A stretch of DNA of 64,000 nt, from contig NZ_BDCK01000030.1 of assembly GCF_001613465.1 (NCBI RefSeq), forward strand, positions 62,001-126,000. Reading direction: 5' to 3'. Of the stretch, positions 57,872 through 64,000 are shown one piece after another; within the stretch, counting starts at the first letter, position 1; every line of letters starts with the position of its first letter. The notes beneath the pieces are model-generated. The model had not been told where the DNA came from. It saw only the letters and a list, made by a program, of their open reading frames with translations, and did not search any database. The stretch comes from Nocardia niwae NBRC 108934 = DSM 45340 (GTDB lineage: Bacteria; Actinomycetota; Actinomycetes; Mycobacteriales; Mycobacteriaceae). The translations under genes were made by a program, and so were the position numbers.

Positions 57872-59590
57872 TCAGTCTCCTTTCAGGATCGGAAGGAGCA
57901 GGCGTGAGCTGGAGTGCACTGTGTTGACGCCCGAGATGCCGAGGGGGGCGTGACTGAACAGCAGCATGGGCTGGAAGTCCTCTCGATTGTCGTCGCTGGT
58001 GAGAATCAGCCGGATCCGGTGCCCACGCCGGAAACGGCGGGCGTTGGCGACCAGCGGGATTCGGTAGTCGACCGGCTCGCCTGGAGGTACGGGAATCCGC
58101 GCCCGCATCGGGAGGACGGGCCGGCCCGTCTCGCTCGCGTCCTCGTCGACCTGTCGCATGCCTGCGCGCAGCCAGCCTTGGGTGACGTCGATGGACTTGC
58201 CGTCCGGCCCGACGTCCTGCAGGAGCAGGATCCATGCCGTGTCCGCCGCGCTGCTGGTGGCGGTGAGGTGTAGTTCGGCGTGCCCGACCATGTCGAGGTC
58301 GCCGGGCAGGGGGTCGCTGGTCCAGCTCAACTGCGCCGGCATGCCGTTCGCGCCGTCCGTAGCGTATCTGCGCTCGCCGGGCCGCTCGTCGGCGGTGAGG
58401 GAGCCGTCGGCGTTCAGGGACAGGGGCATGTGTGTGGCCGGCGGGGGCCAGGTGTCGGCGGTGCGCCACTGTTCGGCTCCGGGCAGCCAGTAGCGGACGG
58501 CGGGGCCTTCGAGAATGCCGGTGTCGCGCCCCTTCAGCCAGTGGTCGAACCAGGCGAGGGCCTCGATGTGCATGCTCTCCCATGGCCAGGGCAAGCTGTG
58601 CTCGCCGAGCATGGCCATGCGCACGTGCGGATTGTGGGCGAGCGCTTGCCAGGCCTCGAAGAGGCCGGGCAGGTGGAGAGGCACGTTGGACCACTCCCCG
58701 CCGAGATAGACGGGAATGTCGACGCGGGCGAGCAATTCGGTCAGGTCACGCTCGTCCCACCACGCGTCCCGGAGCGGATGCTCGGTGGCCACCGCGCGCA
58801 GCAGGGCGTCCCAGGGATGGGCCTCATGGCGGAATCGGCTGACCAGCCGCAGGCCGCGGGTGGCCTGGATGCCGTCGGTGCGACCGAACCGTCGGTGGAC
58901 GGCGGGAACGGCGAGCACTCTGCGCAGGAGGCGGGACAGGCCCTTGCGGTAGAGACGGTCGCCGTGGGCGGACAGAACGCCCAGCGCATGGAACCAGGGG
59001 GAGATGAAAGCTTCGCTCAACAGTCCGTTGTGGTAGGCGGCTTCCCAGACCTGCACGGTGACGTTGAAGGGAAACACGGCCTCGAGGTGCGGCGGGCGCT
59101 GGGTGGCTGCCTCCAGTTGGGTCATGGCGTAGTAACTGATGCCGATCATGCCTACCCTCCCGTCGCACCACGGCTGCGCGGCGACCCACTCGACGAGATC
59201 GAACAGGTCTTCGCGCTCCTGCTCGTCGAAGAAGGTGTAGGTGCCGCCCGAACCCACCGTGCCGCGCAGGTTGGCGATGACATGGGCATAGCCGCGCGGC
59301 ACCCAGAAGTCGCTGGTGCCGGCCTCGATGACGGCAGCGGGAGCGCCCAGATCCTGCAGTTGGCGGGGATAGGGAGCCGCCGCGATGAGCGCGGGGAATC
59401 TGCCGTCCGCGTCGGGGCGGTGAATGTCGGCCAGGAGGCGGGTGCCGTCGCGGACCGGGACGGACACGTTGTCCTCGCGGGTTACCCCGTGCAGAGCCGG
59501 GGACAGGTTGCGGTACCGACGACCGGTGGTCTGCGGTCCGTTCAGCTGACGCTGACCGGGCTCCACCCCAGCTGCCTCATACCGGAACAT
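57872..59590 (-). CDS. CocE/NonD-family alpha/beta hydrolase
   Basis: A 572-residue serine hydrolase of the X-Pro dipeptidyl-peptidase/cocaine-esterase family. The nucleophile is Ser152 in GMIGISYYAM, where the usual final Gly of GxSYxG is Ala. The oxyanion region includes ANLRGTVGSGG. A C-terminal jelly-roll domain (~350-570) ends RLILTSDD and HSSSRLLLP. There is no signal peptide. ATG 59590 has GAGGG five bases upstream. Two TetR-like sites lie just upstream, so the TetR gene at 59881-60498 probably represses it. Confidence 0.87.
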   Translation of the reverse strand: MFRYEAAGVEPGQRQLNGPQTTGRRYRNLSPALHGVTREDNVSVPVRDGTRLLADIHRPDADGRFPALIAAAPYPRQLQDLGAPAAVIEAGTSDFWVPRGYAHVIANLRGTVGSGGTYTFFDEQEREDLFDLVEWVAAQPWCDGRVGMIGISYYAMTQLEAATQRPPHLEAVFPFNVTVQVWEAAYHNGLLSEAFISPWFHALGVLSAHGDRLYRKGLSRLLRRVLAVPAVHRRFGRTDGIQATRGLRLVSRFRHEAHPWDALLRAVATEHPLRDAWWDERDLTELLARVDIPVYLGGEWSNVPLHLPGLFEAWQALAHNPHVRMAMLGEHSLPWPWESMHIEALAWFDHWLKGRDTGILEGPAVRYWLPGAEQWRTADTWPPPATHMPLSLNADGSLTADERPGERRYATDGANGMPAQLSWTSDPLPGDLDMVGHAELHLTATSSAADTAWILLLQDVGPDGKSIDVTQGWLRAGMRQVDEDASETGRPVLPMRARIPVPPGEPVDYRIPLVANARRFRRGHRIRLILTSDDNREDFQPMLLFSHAPLGISGVNTVHSSSRLLLPILKGD

Positions 59591-59600
59591 CGCACCCTCA

Positions 59601-59683
59601 TTTCCACATGTACTGAAATTATGGGGTTCACGGTACGCCTGCGGTGTTGGACCAGGCAAGAAAATTTCTACACAGAGTGAAAT
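59601..59683. promoter_or_regulatory. two TetR-like operator sites before the CocE gene
   Basis: TTTCCACATGTACTGAAAT (59601-59619) and TTTCTACACAGAGTGAAAT (59665-59683) share TTTC(C/T)ACA and TGAAAT with a third site in front of the tetR gene. The first overlaps the 5' leader of the hydrolase gene. Confidence 0.7.
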
Positions 59684-59880
59684 TCGTGCCGATGGCGACC
59701 GGCTGCCGTCCGGTTTGCCTTCGCGGGGTGTCGCTGACCTCGCAAGCGGCCGCCGCGCGCGTGGCTGTCAGGAGGTGCGCGTGCGCAGTCGCAGACCCCG
59801 ACTTGGGCTTACGGCTGTCGCAGCGCGGGATGAAGGGGCTGCTTCACGGGGCGAGGTTCGCGCCGGTGGTCATCCGCCGC

Positions 59881-60498
59881 TCAGGTGCCCTGCGAGACAT
59901 CGCTACCCAGGGTCCCGGTGAGGTAGTGCTGCACGGTCGGCCCGATCAGCCCGACGATCTGCTCGTCGAGCAGGGCGGCGATGCTGTCGAGGGCCCAGAC
60001 GTAACGCGTCATGGCCAGTCCCACGATCTGCGTGGACACGAGGTCCGCGCGCAGCGCGGCCTCGTCGTCGGGAAGGCTGGCCGATACGACCTGCAGGACG
60101 AGACCGGAGAACACGGCGCGGAGGCGCTCCATGGCGAAGGGCTCGTGGCTCGCGGCCAGGATGATCGAGCGCAGGATCTCCGACGTGGCGGGATCGTCCC
60201 ACATCCGCAGTGCTGCCTCGACGAAGGCCCGTCCGCGCTGCTCCAGCGGCACTTGGGCGGCCTCGGCGATTGCCTCGCCGAAGGCTTCCGGCGGCTCCAG
60301 CGCTGCCTCGAGCAGTCCCGTCTTGTTGGAGAAGTAGTAGTTCACCAGGGTGGGGTCGACGTCTGCTGCCTTCGCGACGGCCCGCAATGAGGTCCCGCTG
60401 TAACCGCGCTCGGCGAAGGATTTGCGCGCCGCCGCCAGGATGTGGTCCGCCTGCGCGCCGCGTTCCCCCCTGGGGCCCCTTCCTGCTCGTGCCGCCAT
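59881..60498 (-). CDS. TetR-family repressor
   Basis: A 205-residue regulator. The helix-turn-helix (AVAKAADVDPTLVNYYFSNK) is near residues 40-60 and the C-terminal ligand domain reads LVSTQIVGLAMTRYVWAL. The domain type resembles TetR_C of AcrR-like proteins. ATG 60498 was chosen; AAGGAG lies upstream. It follows the same strand as the hydrolase and shares with it matching 19-bp operator-like sites, so both autoregulation and hydrolase control are expected. The effector is unknown. Confidence 0.88.
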   Translation of the reverse strand: MAARAGRGPRGERGAQADHILAAARKSFAERGYSGTSLRAVAKAADVDPTLVNYYFSNKTGLLEAALEPPEAFGEAIAEAAQVPLEQRGRAFVEAALRMWDDPATSEILRSIILAASHEPFAMERLRAVFSGLVLQVVSASLPDDEAALRADLVSTQIVGLAMTRYVWALDSIAALLDEQIVGLIGPTVQHYLTGTLGSDVSQGT

Positions 60499-60552
60499 GG
60501 TGCGCCTTGTCTCCTTTGCCCGTCCGCGTTCGCCCGACTGCTCGCGACGAAG

Positions 60553-60571
60553 TTTCCACACATGTTGAAAT
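60553..60571. promoter_or_regulatory. TetR-like operator before the tetR gene
   Basis: TTTCCACACATGTTGAAAT is a near-perfect dyad (TTTCCACA against TGTTGAAA with one mismatch) 55 bp before the tetR start. It matches the two sites upstream of the hydrolase gene. Confidence 0.72.
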
Positions 60572-60883
60572 ATGTGTCAGCTTACCGCGCAGCCGAGCCC
60601 TCGACGGCGTTCCGGCGTACGATTCACCTCGTCCTTCTGGACAATGACCGGCCTGGCGCCGACGCGCTCACGACCGGGGCGCGCAGTGCCGCGCCTCATC
60701 CGGTGTCGAGGTCGGACTTGTGAGTTTCCAGTGACGTTCGCAAGCCGTAGTGCGGAGCGATATCGAGAAGCGAAGGTGCGGCCCCGTCGGTCCCCGATCC
60801 AGGCTTGGTCGATTCGGCGTCGAGTATGCGGCGGCAACGGTCGATTCGGGACGGTCATCGGCGGCCAGTGGGTGGCGGGCAGT
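60572..60883. other. 312-bp gap with no supported gene
   Basis: It lies between the TetR control region and the end of the haemoglobin gene. Short frames show no recognisable product. Confidence 0.4.
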
Positions 60884-61339
60884 CTATTCGAGCGATGGGG
60901 AGATGATGTCGTCGGCGAGGGGTGCGACCGCCGCGATGATCTCGGCCGTAAGCGCCCGTGGTGTACCAGCCGCATGAAGAGCTTGTGCCAGATGTCCTGC
61001 GACACAGTCGAAGTGGTGCCGAGTTATCCCTCGGCCTTGGTGGACCCGCTTCATTCCCGGCCCCGTGTATGGTCCCGGTCCTCCCAATGCGGCGGCGAAG
61101 AACTCGACTTGGCGGCCCTTCACTCGAGGCAGGCTGACGCCGGTGAAGAACGGCGCCAGTTCATCGTCGGCCAGAATGCGGACATAGAGGTCTTCCACGA
61201 CGATCTCGAGGGCCGCGTGGCCCCCCACTCGCTCGTACAGCGTTCCGGCGCAGGGCGTGTCCGGCGTTGTATCCACGGTGGTTCCTCGGGTTGCTGGGCT
61301 GGCTGGGGCGCCGATATCCGCCCCGTGCACCTCGTTCAT
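60884..61339 (-). CDS. glbN: group I truncated haemoglobin (trHbN type)
   Basis: A 151-residue protein with a ~30-residue N-terminal leader, which exceeds the ~125-residue core. The globin core has TyrB10 at Tyr52 (VEDLYVRI), the FF motif APFFTGV, and the proximal HisF8 at His100 (MKRVHQGRGI). TrHbN proteins oxidise NO to nitrate. The leader carries no clear signal, and a later start is possible. AGAGG precedes ATG 61339. Confidence 0.9.
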   Translation of the reverse strand: MNEVHGADIGAPASPATRGTTVDTTPDTPCAGTLYERVGGHAALEIVVEDLYVRILADDELAPFFTGVSLPRVKGRQVEFFAAALGGPGPYTGPGMKRVHQGRGITRHHFDCVAGHLAQALHAAGTPRALTAEIIAAVAPLADDIISPSLE

Positions 61340-61818
61340 GGCCGTCCTCTCGCCTCTCGGGTACCGACTGATGGTTGAAGTACCCGACGCAGTGATAATA
61401 CGAGACTGCCTATGAACTTCACAGCATATTTCCGCACTTCATCGCCTGAATCAAGGGAAGAATGCGTAGTCACATAATTCGTCGCCGGTCGTCGCCGACG
61501 CGTCATCGCCTGCGCCGAAGGTGTGGACGAGGTCGATCATCGAGCGGGGGTCCGGCTGGCCCCGGCAGACATCTTCGCGGCCGTAGGCCACCGGACCGCC
61601 GGACGCCGGGTGGTGTTTCAGTGCTTTTGCTTCGGGAACCGCTCGTTCAGCGCGGGGGTGCTGGCACCCAGCTATCGCCCAGGGGCTGCCGGAAGACGCG
61701 CAACCCTTCGCGGAACCGCGTGATACCCGCAAGCTCGGTGAGGCGGAGAAGGAAGCGGCTCAGGCCGCGAAGTCGGTTCGGCGCGGGTGATGGGGCAAGC
61801 GCAGTACCGGTTTCACCG
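61340..61818. other. 479-bp gap with no supported gene
   Basis: It lies between the haemoglobin start and the end of the secreted-protein gene. A plus-strand frame at 61523-61723 is open but lacks a start signal and family resemblance. Confidence 0.4.
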
Positions 61819-62163
61819 TCAAGCGGGGAGGTGGCCGTAACCGACGAGGTTGATGAAGTAGTTGCCCGGGATCAGTTGGTTCATCGCGTGCCACTGTCCT
61901 GCCGGGTCGCGCTGGTAGTAGCTCACCGGTAGCGAACCGACGTCGTAGCAGACGATGTCCGCGGTGCCGAACGGGCTCCAATAGGTGCTCGCGCCCGGGC
62001 GGCCGGGTTCGAGCGGAGTTGTGAACAGGTGACTGCACGGGGTGATGCTCGGTTCGTAGATCGAGGGCGCGGCTGCGGCGGTCGGCGCGAGGCCGGCCAT
62101 CGAGATACCGCCCAATCCCGCACACACCGCCGCGGTCAACGCACGAGGGACGAGTCGTCCCAT
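61819..62163 (-). CDS. small secreted protein
   Basis: A 114-residue protein with a Sec signal peptide (cut near AAA-APS, residue 32) and two Cys in the mature part (Cys43, Cys72) likely forming one disulfide. The mature part is rich in Pro, Tyr and Gly. GAGGAG lies upstream of ATG 62163. Family not recognised. Confidence 0.75.
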   Translation of the reverse strand: MGRLVPRALTAAVCAGLGGISMAGLAPTAAAAPSIYEPSITPCSHLFTTPLEPGRPGASTYWSPFGTADIVCYDVGSLPVSYYQRDPAGQWHAMNQLIPGNYFINLVGYGHLPA

Positions 62164-62753
62164 ATCGGTTCTCCTCTACTCTCCCGACCGGAAACAGTGA
62201 GCACACGATAGTGGCTGGAAGCGAGGGCCGGGGCGTCGTGGGCGGGGAGGAATCGTCCGGCAACGCAGCCGCCAGTAGGTCCGGCGCGCCGCCGGTCAGG
62301 GACGCTGGTAGTACCTGGAATGAGCGGCACTCCCGCTGGAGAATGCCGCTCACGTACATGGACTCGGCGGACCGGTCCGCCAGGACTCGGTGGCGGGCCT
62401 GTTCGCGAGCGATGACCGCGCCGAGCCGGATGGCCGGTGACACGTGAGCTACGCGGAAGGCGGCTTGCTCGCCCGTGAGCTCGGGCCCTGGCAGACCGTC
62501 TCGTGGGCTCTGGTCCTTTCCTCTCCTTTGATGCTCACGCTCACCGGTGTCGCTGTCGCTCGTCAGGCGCCGTCCGCGCCCGGCTGGGTCTCGCCGCACC
62601 GGCTGCGCAGCGGTGACGTGGACCATGCGCGATCGGGCCGGTGCGGTCTACGAGCACCTCGCCGGGTGGGGCAGCCTCTCGTTGCTGTGAGATCGCCGTT
62701 GTTGGGGTCGCGTGCCCCATGGATCTGTCGGTGGTGTGCGGTAGGCAGAGGTC
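62164..62753. other. 590-bp divergent gap with no supported gene
   Basis: It separates the secreted-protein gene from the radical SAM gene and must hold their promoters. Short frames are present on both strands but none has a convincing start or product. Confidence 0.4.
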
Positions 62754-63857
62754 ATGACTCATTTCGTCCCAGATCAGGACCCCTTCCTTCCTCCATCGGG
62801 CCCCCGCTTGCTGAATGTTCGCCGCATATGGGCTGAACCGGACGCGCTGGCGAGCCCGCGCGGTCGGCAGGTGCGAGCGCGCTTCCCCGATGCCGAGATC
62901 GTCACCGTCGCCTCGCATTGGAACATCGACCGGTTACACGGCAATGCGGGCAATGTCGACCGCTGGATCCGGGTCAAGACCGAGGACTTGGTGCTCGGAG
63001 TCAAGAAGTCGCTGACGGCGCGGCCGAACGGCCGTTCGGCCGATTGGATCGCACCTTCGACATCCAACGGCTGCGCGATGGCGTGCGCCTACTGCTACGT
63101 CCCCCGGCGCAAGGGTTACGCCAACCCGATCACGGTGTTCACGAACATCGACAAGATCGTCGGCTACCTGGAACGTCACGTGCGCAGGCAAGGGCCGAAG
63201 ACCGTGCCGAACCAGTGCGACCCCCACGCATGGGTCTACGACCTGGGCGAGAACAGCGACTGCTCGGTCGACGCGCTGGTCAGCGACAACGTCGCGGACC
63301 TGATCACCGCGTTCCGCGCGTGGCCCACCGCGAAGGCGTCGTTCGCCACCAAGTACGTCAACCGCGACCTGCTCGATCTCGACCCCCGCGAGCGGACCCG
63401 GATCAGGTTCTCGCTCATGCCCGAGGCCGACTCCCGGCTGCTGGACCTGCGCAGCACGCCGATCCGGCAGCGCATCGCCGCGATCGATGACTTCGTGGCA
63501 GCGGGCTACGAGGTGCACGTCAACTTCTCACCCGTCGTCGTTCGTCCCGGCTGGGAGGAGGACTGGGCGGAACTGCTGGAGCAGCTCTCGGACGGCACGG
63601 GCGGGGCCTTCAAAACGCAGGCCGCCGCGGAGATCATCATGCTCACTCACAACGAGCAACTGCACGAGGTCAACCTCGGCTGGCACCCGAAATCCGAGGA
63701 CCTACTGTGGCAGCCGCCGATCCAGCAGGCCAAGCGCTCACAATCGGGCATGTGGAACGTGCGCTATCGCAACGACGTGAAGGCGGCCGGGGTCCGGGCC
63801 TTGACCGACCTCATCGCCGAACGGACGCCCTGGTTGACGGTGCGTTACGCGTTCTGA
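62754..63857 (+). CDS. spore-photoproduct-lyase-like radical SAM protein
   Basis: A 367-residue radical SAM enzyme. The cluster motif is Cys-x3-Cys-x2-Cys in NGCAMACAYCYVP; the family resembles spore photoproduct lyase, which repairs a thymine dimer by radical chemistry, but actinobacterial members in non-sporulating genera have no shown substrate. Segments WIAPSTSNGC and HVNFSPVVVRPGWEEDW fit that family. AGAGG precedes ATG 62754. The gene stands alone. Confidence 0.87.
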   Translation: MTHFVPDQDPFLPPSGPRLLNVRRIWAEPDALASPRGRQVRARFPDAEIVTVASHWNIDRLHGNAGNVDRWIRVKTEDLVLGVKKSLTARPNGRSADWIAPSTSNGCAMACAYCYVPRRKGYANPITVFTNIDKIVGYLERHVRRQGPKTVPNQCDPHAWVYDLGENSDCSVDALVSDNVADLITAFRAWPTAKASFATKYVNRDLLDLDPRERTRIRFSLMPEADSRLLDLRSTPIRQRIAAIDDFVAAGYEVHVNFSPVVVRPGWEEDWAELLEQLSDGTGGAFKTQAAAEIIMLTHNEQLHEVNLGWHPKSEDLLWQPPIQQAKRSQSGMWNVRYRNDVKAAGVRALTDLIAERTPWLTVRYAF

Positions 63858-64000
63858 GCGCTCGAGCAGTGCGGTTGGCCGGTTGCTCATCGGCCCGGCA
63901 CGCCGGATAACGATGTCGAGCGCTGCCCACGGACCGGCCTGCCTGGCCGCATCGGCGGGCGGGGAGTCGACTGGTTCGTTCGCGCGAGCAGCGCGATGCC

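Overview
The window is high-GC actinomycete DNA. GTG starts, ATGA/GTGA start-stop overlaps, a leaderless-looking promoter, DUF7144/DUF6325/SHOCT membrane genes, a PASTA-less PknB-type kinase and an ArsI/CadI-ArsR pair together suggest Nocardia or a close relative such as Rhodococcus. The genus is an inference; no rRNA is present.

Layout. (1) 1-5593: an L-rhamnose catabolic operon (rhaI, a fused aldolase-dehydrogenase, and rhaB cut by the left edge) facing a LacI-type repressor, with a clear promoter and a perfect 12-bp palindromic operator. (2) 5682-16932: an aromatic-acid degradation island. A plus-strand operon (Rieske dioxygenase alpha, ferredoxin, reductase, beta, C-C hydrolase, dihydrodiol dehydrogenase, acyl-CoA ligase, small GNAT-like protein) diverges from a minus-strand operon (MDR oxidoreductase, MhpB-type ring-cleavage dioxygenase and a broken MhpD-like hydratase remnant). 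XRE-cupin and IclR regulators stand beside it. The set could take a phenylpropanoid- or biphenyl-like ring to the hydrolase step, but the hydratase is a fragment and no aldolase is present. (3) 17656-19651: a tyrosine recombinase and an AbrB-like gene next to tRNA-Leu(GAG), the usual layout at the end of an integrated element. (4) 20075-27244: a deaminase, a secreted Cys protein, and an 1821-residue single-chain acyl-CoA carboxylase.

(5) 27717-31404: a tight operon with a DyP peroxidase, a DyP-fold-like companion, an unknown protein and a rhomboid-like membrane protein. (6) 31469-37402: DUF2252, membrane proteins, two DUF7144 paralogues around a large membrane protein, and a DUF6325-SHOCT pair, all resembling actinobacterial stress or envelope genes. 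(7) 37544-45793: MFS exporter, GH15 glucosidase/trehalase, receptor-like Ser/Thr kinase, Nudix, DUF2797 and GNAT genes. (8) 46133-52437: an unusual set. Two proteins share a peptidoglycan-binding-like N-terminal module (one carries an HExxH motif), and lie with a YVTN beta-propeller and a small protein. A second, plus-strand trio follows: a Pro/Thr-rich anchored protein, an unknown protein and a triple-LysM protein.

(9) 52434-63857: phytase-like lipoprotein, ECHDC3-like crotonase, arsI/arsR with paired operators, a MerR operon with a classic 19-20-bp-spacer promoter, a DUF4254 gene preceded by a coupled 25-codon ORF, a CocE/NonD hydrolase with a TetR regulator and three matching operator-like sites, a truncated haemoglobin, a small secreted protein and a spore-photoproduct-lyase-like radical SAM enzyme. 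I saw no CRISPR array, rRNA, insertion sequence or replication origin.
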